Shown: piece by piece, positions 25,741 to 34,903 of the stretch
Layout: the number at the start of each line of letters is the position of its first letter
Numbering within the stretch: the stretch's first letter is position 1
NCBI GenBank assembly: GCA_905479065.1
Contig: CAJQLB010000027.1
Location: 1 to 64,000 of the forward strand
Length of the DNA: 64,000 nucleotides
Direction: 5' to 3'
Origin: an uncultured Flavobacteriaceae bacterium
GTDB lineage: Bacteria > Bacteroidota > Bacteroidia > Flavobacteriales > Flavobacteriaceae
The notes under the pieces: model-generated
Told to the model about the DNA's origin: nothing
The model's input: the letters and a program-made list of their open reading frames with translations, nothing else
Database searches by the model: none
Position numbers and translations under genes: made by a program

Positions 25741-26370
25741 TTAGATGAGTTGTACACGTCCAGTACTTAAACTGTAAACACCTCCGACAATAGCAATTTC
25801 GCCTGTATTTTCCATATCCTTTAATATGTCGCTTTTATTTTTTATGCGTTCTATGGTTAATTTCACGTTGTTTTCAACAGTTTTTGCAACAAACTCATTA
25901 TTAGATGAATTAGATTCACCTGCTACCTCTGATTTACTGAGTTCAACAGCTGGCATGATGTTATCCAACATGGCTGTAATATTACCTAATTGTACCCCGT
26001 CGCAAGCGGCCTTTACAGCGCCACATGACTCGTGACCTAACACAAGAACAAGTTTGCTTCCGGCTGCTTTACAAGAATATTCTAAACTCCCAAGAATATC
26101 AATATTTTCAAAGTTTCCAGCAACACGAGACACAAAAATATCACCAATAGCCTGGTCTAAAACAGTTTCTACAGGAACTCTTGAATCTATACACGATAAT
26201 ACAACGGCTTTGGGAAATTGTCCGCCAATCGTTTGATTAATTAACGCGTTGTTGTCAACTATCTGAGATTTGCCATCAATAAATCTTTGATTTCCATCTA
26301 ATAAATCTTGTAGCACGCTCTGAGGCGTTAACGTATCTTGAACGTCTTTTGTAATAGCTAAATTTTTCAT
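25741..26370 (-). CDS. Beta-class carbonic anhydrase
   Basis: 209 residues. Zinc ligands are visible in VVLSCIDSRVPVE (C-x-D-x-R) and LVLGHESCGAVKAAC (H-x-x-C). It interconverts CO2 and bicarbonate. No signal peptide, so cytoplasmic. It follows the SulP transporter gene after 42 bp on the same strand; hydration plus anion uptake suggests inorganic-carbon supply or pH homeostasis. The C-terminal GGVYSLSTGRVQLI is typical of the flavobacterial form. Confidence 0.92.
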   Translation of the reverse strand: MKNLAITKDVQDTLTPQSVLQDLLDGNQRFIDGKSQIVDNNALINQTIGGQFPKAVVLSCIDSRVPVETVLDQAIGDIFVSRVAGNFENIDILGSLEYSCKAAGSKLVLVLGHESCGAVKAACDGVQLGNITAMLDNIMPAVELSKSEVAGESNSSNNEFVAKTVENNVKLTIERIKNKSDILKDMENTGEIAIVGGVYSLSTGRVQLI

Positions 26371-26412
26371 TTTTATTTTGTTGTTAAATCCGATTTTTCG
26401 GAGGTTTTTATT

Positions 26413-28275
26413 TTAAATTGTATCTTCTACGTTTTCTTTAACCCATTTTAAACAAGATTTAAAATCGTCAAAGATATGATCGTTTGGAATAAAATCAGGA
26501 ATAATATCAATACGTTCCATCATATATCTAGGCTGCTTTAGTAAGCCAACAAATAATACCTCAACATCATTCTTTTTTAAATCCTGAAGCATGTCTTCCA
26601 TAGCGTATAATCCAGATTGATCCATATATTGCATACGTCCAAGTCTTATTATCGCAGTATTAGCTGTACTCGGAATTTGTTGAGATAAGGCTTGAAAATC
26701 ACTGGTGAATCCAAAAAACAAAGGTCCTTTCACATGCTTAATAAACACCTCTTCCTTCAATTCTTCTGGGAAACCCACTTCATCTGACCACGCCTCTTCC
26801 TTTAGAGTTTTTACATCAGATCTTTCCGCCGTTAAGTCTCCAATTTTTTTCATAAACATGAGAGAGGCAATGACTAAACCAATCCCAACGGCGTAAACAA
26901 GATTCCATACAGATGCTAAAACCAATACAACAAGCATAATAAGCACCTCTGAACTTAATTTTATAGGTCCTAATTTCAAGTCTTTAGGTAAGTTTGGTAT
27001 GGCTCTTAAACCTTTATAATCCATAACACCAATACCAACTGTAATCAAAATTCCCGCAAGAACTGCAGCTGGAATCCTTGATGCAATAGGACCTAGAGCT
27101 AAGAGAATAAATAATAGCATAATGCCTGCTATCATTCCTGACAATCGTGTTTTCCCACCAGAATTAATGTTGACTACAGTTCTGATGGTTGCTCCTGCAC
27201 CAGGGAGACCGCCAAAAATAGCTCCTATACTGTTCCCAATACCCTGACCAACTAATTCTTTATTTGGCTTGTGTTTTGTTTTAGTCATATTATCAGCGAC
27301 AACACTGGTTAAAAGGGAATCAATTGCTCCCAAAAGCGCCAAGGTGAGCGCTGTAAAAATATAAGGAGTCACACTCCCTAATTTAAATTGTGTGAATATT
27401 TCAACAACAGGATATGGAAATCCTTGAGGAATCTGTTCAATGGGTCTGTAATCAAATCCAAGGGCTACGGCAATACCTGATACGACAACAAGTGCCACTA
27501 GCGTACTAGGCACCGCTGTGGTAATACGTTTAAAACCATAAATAATAAAAATAGTAGCTAGTGCCAACGCCAATTCTAACCAATTTATATTTTTTAATGC
27601 ATTAGGTAAGCCTTTTATAGTCCCTAAAACACCTGACGCTTCTTTAGCAGCGAGTGTTTGAGATTCTGCATAAATTTGAGCTTCTGTTATTTTATTTGCT
27701 TTAATAACTGTTTCCTGAAGGTCTTCAAGAACCAAGATGCTTTCACCAGACTCCTCTTTTATGATACTTTTAAGAATTAATTCTTTTGCTTGTGGTTTGA
27801 ATTGATTTACAAAAGCCGTGTCTTCTTTTGGATAATATCCAACAGAAGGAAAAATTTGAGTAATTAAAATAATGACACCTATCGCTGTCATAAAACCAGA
27901 AACTACAGGATATGGAATGTATCTAATGTACTGCCCAATGCCTAAAACACCAAGACCTATTTGCATTAAACCTGCCAATAAAAAAACAGTAAGAATAATA
28001 GGTAATGCCTTATTAACATCACCATCATTAACAGCAATTATCCCTGCAATTACTACCATACTCACTGCAGTCATTGGTGCCGTTGGACCCGAAATCTGAG
28101 TGTTAGTACCCCCAAAAAGGGCAGCAAAAAAGCTAATGAAAATAGCACCATATAGCCCTGCTGTGGGTCCTAATCCCGATGATACTCCAAAAGCTAAAGC
28201 CAAAGGCAATGCAACGATGCCAGCGGTAATCCCGCCAAAAGCATCTCCTTTAATATTTGAAAATAAATTCTTCAT
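26413..28275 (-). CDS. SulP family anion transporter with STAS domain
   Basis: 620 residues: 10-12 membrane helices with the SulP N-terminal GDAFGGITAGIVALPLALAF and the GLPGAGATIRTVVNINSGG loop, then a STAS domain (about 515-615, GRMQYMDQSGLYAMEDML). A hydrophilic insertion of about 70 residues (about 155-225) separates helices and is unusual in length. With an adjacent beta-carbonic anhydrase, bicarbonate is a more likely substrate than sulfate (compare BicA), but sequence alone does not prove it. Confidence 0.88.
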   Translation of the reverse strand: MKNLFSNIKGDAFGGITAGIVALPLALAFGVSSGLGPTAGLYGAIFISFFAALFGGTNTQISGPTAPMTAVSMVVIAGIIAVNDGDVNKALPIILTVFLLAGLMQIGLGVLGIGQYIRYIPYPVVSGFMTAIGVIILITQIFPSVGYYPKEDTAFVNQFKPQAKELILKSIIKEESGESILVLEDLQETVIKANKITEAQIYAESQTLAAKEASGVLGTIKGLPNALKNINWLELALALATIFIIYGFKRITTAVPSTLVALVVVSGIAVALGFDYRPIEQIPQGFPYPVVEIFTQFKLGSVTPYIFTALTLALLGAIDSLLTSVVADNMTKTKHKPNKELVGQGIGNSIGAIFGGLPGAGATIRTVVNINSGGKTRLSGMIAGIMLLFILLALGPIASRIPAAVLAGILITVGIGVMDYKGLRAIPNLPKDLKLGPIKLSSEVLIMLVVLVLASVWNLVYAVGIGLVIASLMFMKKIGDLTAERSDVKTLKEEAWSDEVGFPEELKEEVFIKHVKGPLFFGFTSDFQALSQQIPSTANTAIIRLGRMQYMDQSGLYAMEDMLQDLKKNDVEVLFVGLLKQPRYMMERIDIIPDFIPNDHIFDDFKSCLKWVKENVEDTI

Positions 28276-28305
28276 ATTTTTTAATTTAATTTAAATGTTA
28301 TCGAT

Positions 28306-28986
28306 TTAAAAATTCACAAAAGTGATGATATTAATTTGGTCTCTTGATTTAGTTTCAAAAAATTGATTCATATAGCCAAGCTCTATTTTAATGTTATTGT
28401 TTAGTTTACAGCCAAGCCCCCCATAAAGCCTATTCCTATCAAATATTGAGCTTTTAGTGTTTAAAAATATTTCATTGTAAGCACTAAAATACATAGGACT
28501 TTTAGAGTCTGTCGATTGTTTAAATGGAATATTGAGACTCAAAAAATAGCGCAAACGAAGCTTAAAGTCATCCTCAATAAATCGCTGTTCAAAGCGATAA
28601 CGATGGCTTAATGTAACTTTCCCAATTGCTTGTTTTGTCGTGTACTGCTGAAATACACGATGTTCATTTACTAAAACTTTATCCTCAGTGTCTTCAATAT
28701 AGTTTTTAGATAAGATATAGCCATAACCTAACAAGATGTTATTATTATTTTCTGTCAAATTGTGTCCAACTCCTGTTCTTAACAACAGCTGTTCTAAATC
28801 TCCAATAGCATTATAATTACGATACTGTATTTCATTATGAATATTCCATTTCGAATTTAACTTCTTATTTCCAATGTATATTAACCAATTTCCAAGGTTA
28901 CTGTCTTGTGCGTGAGCAGAAAAAGACATAGCTCCTAAAAAAAGGATACTCAGTATTTTTATTTGTCTTGTGGTAATTTTAAACAT
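28306..28986 (-). CDS. DUF2490 outer-membrane-like protein
   Basis: 226 residues. Signal peptide ending in HAQ (about residue 27), then GNWLIYIGNKKLNSKWNIHNE and alternating aromatic strands ending in a terminal Phe (INIITFVNF), as expected for a small outer-membrane barrel of the DUF2490 family. Role unknown. It is 30 bp upstream of the SulP gene on the same strand, so an outer-membrane pore for the anion is an attractive but unproven idea. Confidence 0.82.
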   Translation of the reverse strand: MFKITTRQIKILSILFLGAMSFSAHAQDSNLGNWLIYIGNKKLNSKWNIHNEIQYRNYNAIGDLEQLLLRTGVGHNLTENNNNILLGYGYILSKNYIEDTEDKVLVNEHRVFQQYTTKQAIGKVTLSHRYRFEQRFIEDDFKLRLRYFLSLNIPFKQSTDSKSPMYFSAYNEIFLNTKSSIFDRNRLYGGLGCKLNNNIKIELGYMNQFFETKSRDQINIITFVNF

Positions 28987-29069
28987 ATCTAAATAACTTT
29001 ACCCAGCTCTAGAAAATGAACTGAGGATAATAATGTACTAACTCTAGGCTAGTTAATTTTAATCTGATG

Positions 29070-29372
29070 TTAAATGCAAGGTTCGGGAGGTGGAGATGTC
29101 AATTCTTTACTGTAAGAACGGTAATTATCATTTCGTGATCTTAAAATGTCTACTAAATTGATTTTAAATGTGGTGAAATCTTGCTTTATATTTTCTAAAA
29201 TTTCAATTTCTAAGTCTTTTCCTTTTTCTTCTCCCTTTTTCTCTTCTTCTTCGCTAGAGTCTATGAGAACCGAAATATCATAAGTATTATCCACCATAGC
29301 CATGATATTAGGCAACACCGTAATCGATGTGAAAATAATAGATAAAACAAATGCCAAAGTAGTATTACTCAT
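29070..29372 (-). CDS. Small membrane-anchored unknown protein
   Basis: 100 residues: one hydrophobic segment at the N-terminus (LAFVLSIIFTSITVLPNIMAMV), then an Asp/Glu/Lys-rich stretch (SSEEEEKKGEEKGKDLE), an amphipathic helix and a proline-rich end (SPPPEPCI). It has its own -7 box at 29389-29396, so it need not belong to the bat operon ahead of it. Function unknown. Confidence 0.65.
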   Translation of the reverse strand: MSNTTLAFVLSIIFTSITVLPNIMAMVDNTYDISVLIDSSEEEEKKGEEKGKDLEIEILENIKQDFTTFKINLVDILRSRNDNYRSYSKELTSPPPEPCI

Positions 29373-29388
29373 TTTTATATTTAAAAAA

Positions 29389-29396
29389 CAAAGATA
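29389..29396 (-). promoter_or_regulatory. -7 box of the small membrane protein gene
   Basis: TATCTTTG on the minus strand, 17 bp before the ATG and downstream of the batE stop. Confidence 0.45.
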
Positions 29397-29429
29397 CTTG
29401 TTGAAATAAATAATTTTGTTAATGAAATA

Positions 29430-30191
29430 CTAAAAATCATTCAACAATCTAATGTCTTTTGAATTTATCCAGCCATTCTTGCCATTCGCTATTTTAATTT
29501 TAGTCCAAGAGTCATTGTACGTCTCTAAGACCTGCACTTTGGTGCCTTCATGTAGCTGAAATGCTGTTTCACTCTTTAAATTTGGATCAGATTTGACATC
29601 ACTTTCTTGAGCAAAAACAATAGCTGGGTTGTTTTTTTTATTAATTGCATGTTTTTGAAACGCAAAGGATAAAAATACAATCGCTAAAATTAAGGTTATA
29701 AAACTTAGAACAAATGATGCTCGCTTTTTGGATGTTGAAAATGAAAAATAATAACTCAAAAATAAAATTACAAACAAAATAACACAACATACAGAGAGCT
29801 TTGCCCAAGAATCAACAGTAAATGTGTTGACTAAAGTCTTTAAAACCCTAGTAAATCCAATTTCCGGTAGTTCTTCAATTGCATCAATAGTCATATTTTG
29901 TGCAAAACTATAGTTGTTTAAAATATCTATGTCATCTGGTGATAACTGCAATGCTCTTTCATAAAAATAAATACTCGCTGCTATTTGGTTTAATTTATAA
30001 TACGAATTGGCTAAATTAAAGTATAACTCAGGAGAATGTGTTTGTGTGTTAAGAATAGCCTCGTAACGAGCGATAGCTTCTTGATACTCTCCATTATTAT
30101 AAAAATCATTGGCTTCAAGAAAGGCGTCCTTGTTTTGAGCGTTAATCAACACAGAAAATAAGAGCACCACAATGACTAAGATTTGCTTCAT
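29430..30191 (-). CDS. batE: BatE: TPR and SH3-like aerotolerance protein
   Basis: 253 residues: signal peptide (about 1-18), TPR repeats (about 25-95, ELYFNLANSYYKLNQIAASIYFYERAL), two membrane helices (about 130-175) and a C-terminal bacterial SH3 domain (about 185-250). This architecture and the place after batD define BatE. In Bacteroides the Bat proteins were linked to aerotolerance, and in Francisella and Leptospira to envelope stress; the mechanism is unclear. Its ATG overlaps the batD stop (ATGA). Confidence 0.85.
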   Translation of the reverse strand: MKQILVIVVLLFSVLINAQNKDAFLEANDFYNNGEYQEAIARYEAILNTQTHSPELYFNLANSYYKLNQIAASIYFYERALQLSPDDIDILNNYSFAQNMTIDAIEELPEIGFTRVLKTLVNTFTVDSWAKLSVCCVILFVILFLSYYFSFSTSKKRASFVLSFITLILAIVFLSFAFQKHAINKKNNPAIVFAQESDVKSDPNLKSETAFQLHEGTKVQVLETYNDSWTKIKIANGKNGWINSKDIRLLNDF

Positions 30192-31948
30192 TTAATTTGT
30201 CTATCGATTAATGAAATTACATTAGAAGCCTTGTTATAGTCTTGCTCCATTTCAACATTTGAAAATGGTGCATATCTTGCCATTTCACAATTTGTCAATA
30301 ATTCAATAAATTGTGAAATAGCAGCGTCTTTAGCTGATTTAGTTTGTAATAATTCTTGAATTTTTTCTTTAGAAAAATCGCTCGTTTCAATATTTAGCTT
30401 AGACTTTAAGTAGTTGTGTAGCGCCCGCTCAAGTGCGTTGTAAAAAGACTCTTTACTTCCTAATGTTTTTTTGGCTTCTCTTAAATACTTTCTTGCCAAT
30501 TTATTTCCTGTTCTTATTCTATTTCCAACAGTATCGCCGCGTCTCATCTCTTGTTTACGCCTTAAAATAACAGCTACCGGGATGGCTAAAAAAGGGACTA
30601 ATAACAACATCCAAAAACTCAAGGAGTTGAAAAACGTTGTACGCTTTGTATTAAGAAAATTCGTTTTTGTTTTAAAAGACGCAAATTGACTACCCGTTGA
30701 AAGAATATTTTGTTTTGTGCTTGAAACCGCTTGTGAATTATTGTTCACTGGACCCTCTGTGACATCAACAACTAGTTCACCTGATGATAGTGTTTTGTAA
30801 CGTTTTTCTTTTAAACTGAAATATGAAAATGTAATGCTAGGAATTGGATATTTTCCTTGATAAGACGGAACAATCGTGTAAGCGTCAGAAGATTGACCGC
30901 TCATGCCCCGTAACGACACTGAAATTTTTTCATTGTGCTCTGGCTCGTAGACCTCCAAAGCGCTTGGAAGCGTTAACACTGGTAATTTAAAAAGTTTCAA
31001 ATTCCCATTACCACTAACTTGTACTTTTGCCTCCAATGCCTCTGTCGCTCTAAGCGTTGTTTTTGAAGTAGTCACATTGAAATCAAAATCTCCAACTGCT
31101 CCCGAAAAATTGATAGGTTTTCCTGCTTCAGGTAAGGGTTTAACATTAATTGTTCTTTTCCCAGCAGCTACGGTTCTGTGAACAGACTGCATCAATCTTC
31201 CTCCAAAAATATCGCGCCTATTGGTAGGGACATCCACAGTGATGTCTAAGGTAAGAGGCTCTATTTCCAAAAGCCCTGACTTTTGGGGATATAAAACCGT
31301 CTTTCTAAGAACAACGTATCGATAATCTTCACCCTTGTAAGTCCCATTTTGAATTTTTATACCTTTAATATCGATATTTTGGCTCCAAAAATCATTGTAC
31401 CGAGGAATGTCTAATTCTCGCCAATTACTAACGCCTGTGTTTTCTGAAACGAAAAGCTTATAGACAACAGTAATCGCCTCATTTAAATAAGGATTGGTTT
31501 TAGAAACTTCAGCAACCAAATGAATATTTTGGTTTACAATATAATCTGGATCGTTAGGGTCTTTTGGTTTGTCAACCGCAGCAGTAACAGTAACAGTCAC
31601 TGGAAGAGTTTTAAAGGTCTCTCCATCAATTTCAATGGTAGCCTGACCAATGGTGAAATTTCCTCGTTTTTTAGGAGCTAAAAAATAACTGTAAGTTTTT
31701 GAGAATGATTTAACACCATTAATCCATGAATTACTAATAGATTGACTGGGGCCACCCACTACAGTAAAACTCTCGAAACTTGGAGGGTTGAAATTATCTC
31801 CATCTTTATTCATTTCAAAGTCAACTCTCAAACGCTCGTTTACTCCAAGTTTTTGCTTACTTACCTTTGCTTCAAAAGTTACTTGCGCCGATGAAAACGA
31901 ACTTATGGTAGTAAATAAAACAATCGATATGTATGTGAGCGCTTTCAT
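30188..31948 (-). CDS. batD: BatD: oxygen-tolerance membrane protein
   Basis: 586 residues from ATG 31948 (MKALTYISIVLF), where a signal peptide starts; the frame opens earlier at a TTG at 31996 that overlaps batC, which I reject. The periplasmic part is a run of beta-sandwich domains (VTFEAKVSKQKLGVNERLRV first; FDFNVTTSKTTLRATEALEAKV later), followed by a membrane helix (FWMLLLVPFLAIPVAVILRR, about 445-465) and a cytoplasmic helical tail. Typical BatD. Coupled to batE by an ATGA overlap. Confidence 0.88.
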   Translation of the reverse strand: MKALTYISIVLFTTISSFSSAQVTFEAKVSKQKLGVNERLRVDFEMNKDGDNFNPPSFESFTVVGGPSQSISNSWINGVKSFSKTYSYFLAPKKRGNFTIGQATIEIDGETFKTLPVTVTVTAAVDKPKDPNDPDYIVNQNIHLVAEVSKTNPYLNEAITVVYKLFVSENTGVSNWRELDIPRYNDFWSQNIDIKGIKIQNGTYKGEDYRYVVLRKTVLYPQKSGLLEIEPLTLDITVDVPTNRRDIFGGRLMQSVHRTVAAGKRTINVKPLPEAGKPINFSGAVGDFDFNVTTSKTTLRATEALEAKVQVSGNGNLKLFKLPVLTLPSALEVYEPEHNEKISVSLRGMSGQSSDAYTIVPSYQGKYPIPSITFSYFSLKEKRYKTLSSGELVVDVTEGPVNNNSQAVSSTKQNILSTGSQFASFKTKTNFLNTKRTTFFNSLSFWMLLLVPFLAIPVAVILRRKQEMRRGDTVGNRIRTGNKLARKYLREAKKTLGSKESFYNALERALHNYLKSKLNIETSDFSKEKIQELLQTKSAKDAAISQFIELLTNCEMARYAPFSNVEMEQDYNKASNVISLIDRQIK

Positions 31949-31989
31949 TAAAATAACATCTGTAAAACGAATCTTGTGAGGTGTCTTTT

Positions 31990-32802
31990 TTACCAATCTT
32001 TTTCGGCCCTAACTTTCGGCCCTTTCGCTTTTTTAGCATTAATTTTCTCCTGAACTTTCTTTTCTTGATTGTTCATGGCCTCTAACAAGTTTTTAACTTG
32101 TTGAGGCGATAATTTTCCTTGTTGCTGTTCTTTCTTTTGGTCTTCCTTTTGAGGAGCTTTATCACCCTCTTTTTCATCAGGTTTACCATTATCATCTTCC
32201 TTATCATCTCCATCATTTTTCTTTTCTTCATCATTCCCTTCTTCATCTTTTTTATCTTCATTTTCATCACCGTCATCTTTTTTATCTTCTTTATCTTCAT
32301 TCTCTTTTTCATCCTCATTTTCATCCTCGTTTTCATCATCATCTCCCTGTCCTTGTTGCTCTGCACACTCTTTTGCTAAGGCAAAATTATATCGGGTTTC
32401 CTCATCTGTAGGGTCATTTCTTAGGGCATTTTTAAACATCTCTACCGCTTCCTGACATAAATTTTGCTTCATTAACGCATTTCCGATATTGTGAAACGCA
32501 CGATGTCTGTCGTTTTTAGAGGATGCAGAAGTTGCAGCTTCCATATGACGCAATAAAGCTTCATCATATAAACCAGATTCATAATAGGCATTCCCCAAAT
32601 TATAAGTCCCTATAGTATTTGAAGGTGTTTTTGAGATTGCTTTCCTGTACTCAACCTCAGCATTAACAAAATCTTCCTGAACTAAGTCATTTGCCTGAGA
32701 AATTAAATCATTCGTTTGAGTAAAAGTTTTCTCTTGATCTTGTGAAAAGCCGCAGAAAGACAATAAAATAAAAATATAGGTGAGTGTTTTAATGCGTTCC
32801 AT
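31990..32802 (-). CDS. batC: BatC: TPR protein with a long acidic linker
   Basis: 270 residues: signal peptide (about 1-20), three TPRs (about 25-150, including NTIGTYNLGNAYYESGLYDEA), then about 75 residues made almost only of D, E, N and K (about 152-227), and a C-terminal helix (SPQQVKNLLEAMNNQEKKVQ). The C-terminal PQQ..LL.AM..QE element is conserved in BatC. The linker is low-complexity, and its reverse strand gives a spurious Phe/Ile-rich open frame. It probably scaffolds the VWA proteins BatA and BatB in the periplasm. Confidence 0.85.
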   Translation of the reverse strand: MERIKTLTYIFILLSFCGFSQDQEKTFTQTNDLISQANDLVQEDFVNAEVEYRKAISKTPSNTIGTYNLGNAYYESGLYDEALLRHMEAATSASSKNDRHRAFHNIGNALMKQNLCQEAVEMFKNALRNDPTDEETRYNFALAKECAEQQGQGDDDENEDENEDEKENEDKEDKKDDGDENEDKKDEEGNDEEKKNDGDDKEDDNGKPDEKEGDKAPQKEDQKKEQQQGKLSPQQVKNLLEAMNNQEKKVQEKINAKKAKGPKVRAEKDW

Positions 32803-32860
32803 AGGTTACAAAAATAATAAAGTCCTCTTCTTTTTCTAGTTAAATTTTATATAAATTCAC

Positions 32861-33895
32861 CTACACATTCTGGTTAAATAAATTTAGGCGCTCTAACCAT
32901 GCCGTCTTTCGTTCCAATAAAAATATATCGATAATTATAAAGAAAATCCCTAGTAATAAAAACCATTGAAATTGATCTTTATACTCGGCAAACTCCTTCG
33001 CTTCAAATTCTTTTTTATCCATTTTGTTTAAAATATCCCTGATAGCTTCAACTACCTCAGTAGTATTTAAACCATTTATGTACTGCCCGTTTGCTTCTTC
33101 AGCAATCGCCCTGAGGGTCTCCTCATTGAGTTTTGTTACAACAGTCTCACCGGAACGGTCTTTTTTATAATTCAGTACGATTCCATTTTGTTTAATAGGT
33201 ATTGGAGCCCCTTTTAAACTACCAACGCCGATAGTAAATATCTTTATGCCTTCTTCCGCTGCTGTTTCAGCAATATCTTGAGATAAGTCACTATGATCCT
33301 CGCCGTCAGAAATGATAATTAATACGCGATTGGTTTGTTCTTCGTCATTAAAATAGGTTCTCGCTAGTTGAATTGCTTCATTTATAGCAGTCCCTTGAGA
33401 CGATAACATGTCAGTATTCATACTCTGTAGAAACATCTTTGCAGCCGCATAATCTGTGGTAATAGGCAGCTGCGGCACAGCCTTGCCTGCATAAGCAATG
33501 ATTCCTATGCGATCACTAGCCAAATTATTAATGATTTGAGTCACTAATTGTTTTGACTTTTCAATGCGATTAGGAGCAATATCTTCCGCTAACATGCTTT
33601 TTGAAACATCTACAGCAAACACAATATCAACACCTTGCCGCTTCACTGTCTCTAGTTTCGTCCCTACTTTCGGATTTACCATGGCAATGGTTAGACAGGT
33701 AAACGCCAAGCAAAGCATAATTAACTTTAGAATTGGCTTAAAATGTGATTTGTTTGGGCTTAATCTTTTTAAAATTTGATGATGTGCAAACTTATTTTGA
33801 GCGTGACGCTTCCATACCTGCACGATCACAAATAAAAATATTATTATTGGTACTAACAATAATAACCAAAACCATATTTTCTCTTCCAATTGCAT
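32861..33895 (-). CDS. batB: BatB: VWA-domain membrane protein
   Basis: 344 residues. Two N-terminal membrane helices (about 8-27 and 55-75), a von Willebrand A domain (about 88-285) with an intact MIDAS: FAVDVSKSMLAEDI (DxSxS), a threonine near TDYAAAK, and IIISDGEDHSD; then a C-terminal helix (WFLLLGIFFIIIDIFLLERK). The MIDAS implies divalent-metal-dependent protein binding. It follows batA with no spacer. Confidence 0.9.
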   Translation of the reverse strand: MQLEEKIWFWLLLLVPIIIFLFVIVQVWKRHAQNKFAHHQILKRLSPNKSHFKPILKLIMLCLAFTCLTIAMVNPKVGTKLETVKRQGVDIVFAVDVSKSMLAEDIAPNRIEKSKQLVTQIINNLASDRIGIIAYAGKAVPQLPITTDYAAAKMFLQSMNTDMLSSQGTAINEAIQLARTYFNDEEQTNRVLIIISDGEDHSDLSQDIAETAAEEGIKIFTIGVGSLKGAPIPIKQNGIVLNYKKDRSGETVVTKLNEETLRAIAEEANGQYINGLNTTEVVEAIRDILNKMDKKEFEAKEFAEYKDQFQWFLLLGIFFIIIDIFLLERKTAWLERLNLFNQNV

Positions 33896-34903
33896 TTATA
33901 TAAAACTTCTAAAAATAGTGTAACGTAAGATTAACTCAATTAACAATAAAAACCCTGCAAATAAAACCAACGCACGGTATTTTTCCTCATAATTATAGAA
34001 TTTAAACTCTTCAACATCCGTCTTTTCAAGCTTATTGATTTCAGTATAGATTTCTTTCAATTTTTGATTGTTTGTCGCTCTAAAATACTTCCCTCCAGTC
34101 GCTTTTGCTATTTCCTTCAACAACGCTTCATCAATCGTTACTTGAACACGACCATATTGAAATTCATTGTTGGGTAGAATTCCTATTGGGGATAGAGCCA
34201 TTCCATTTGTTCCCAATCCTATCGTATAAGTTTTTATCCCATATTCAACAGCAAGTTCACTAGCAGTACTTGGGTCAATAAAACCAGAATTATTTACCCC
34301 GTCAGTTAACAATATAATAACCTTACTCTTGGCCTTACTGTTTTTTAATCTGTTAACAGAAGTTGCAAGACCCATTCCTATGGCTGTTCCACCTTCAATA
34401 ATTGTATTATACTTAATTTCTTGCAGCGATTTCAATACGATAGACTTATCACTTGTAATTGGAGTTTTTGTATAACTCTCTCCCGCGTATTCAACCAATC
34501 CAATGCGATCATTAGGACGTCCTTTAATAAAATCTCCCGCTACATTTTTTAAAGCTTCCAATCGATTTGGTTTTAAATCTTTTGCAAGCATACTAGCAGA
34601 AACATCAATAGCGATAACAATATCAATACCTCGTGTCGTTTTTGTCTTTGTTGATACGTCAACAGTCTGGGGTCTAGCCAAAGCTGTAATTAATAGTCCA
34701 AGTGCTATAATTCTTAGAACAAATAAGACATGCCTAAATGTTGGTAACCAAGTTGTAGTTACCTCAAAGCCCTTTAGATTAGGCATTTTGAGCTCGGCAG
34801 TTTGCTGGCTATTTTTAAGAATATACCATCCAATGATTATCGGTATTACAAGTAACAACCAAAACCATTGCTTATTAAAAAATTCTATGCCTTCCAGTAT
34901 CAT
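33896..34903 (-). CDS. batA: BatA: VWA-domain membrane protein
   Basis: 335 residues, paralogous to batB: N-terminal helices (WFWLLLVIPIIIGWYIL and a second at about 58-78), VWA domain (about 90-285) with DxSxS in IAIDVSASMLAKDL and the acidic MIDAS residues in ILLTDGVNNSG, then a C-terminal helix (ALVLFAGFLLLIELILRY). Its ATG overlaps the preceding gene's TGA (ATGA). BatA and BatB are thought to form a complex. Confidence 0.9.
   Translation of the reverse strand: MILEGIEFFNKQWFWLLLVIPIIIGWYILKNSQQTAELKMPNLKGFEVTTTWLPTFRHVLFVLRIIALGLLITALARPQTVDVSTKTKTTRGIDIVIAIDVSASMLAKDLKPNRLEALKNVAGDFIKGRPNDRIGLVEYAGESYTKTPITSDKSIVLKSLQEIKYNTIIEGGTAIGMGLATSVNRLKNSKAKSKVIILLTDGVNNSGFIDPSTASELAVEYGIKTYTIGLGTNGMALSPIGILPNNEFQYGRVQVTIDEALLKEIAKATGGKYFRATNNQKLKEIYTEINKLEKTDVEEFKFYNYEEKYRALVLFAGFLLLIELILRYTIFRSFI

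Noticed and set aside
26385-26412. Short hairpin CCGA/TCGG between the SulP and carbonic anhydrase genes
   Set aside because: Only a 4-bp stem without a T tract in the right direction; not convincing as terminator or riboswitch.
32119-32379. Phe/Ile-rich plus-strand open frame of 86 residues
   Set aside because: It is the reverse complement of the acidic low-complexity linker of BatC.
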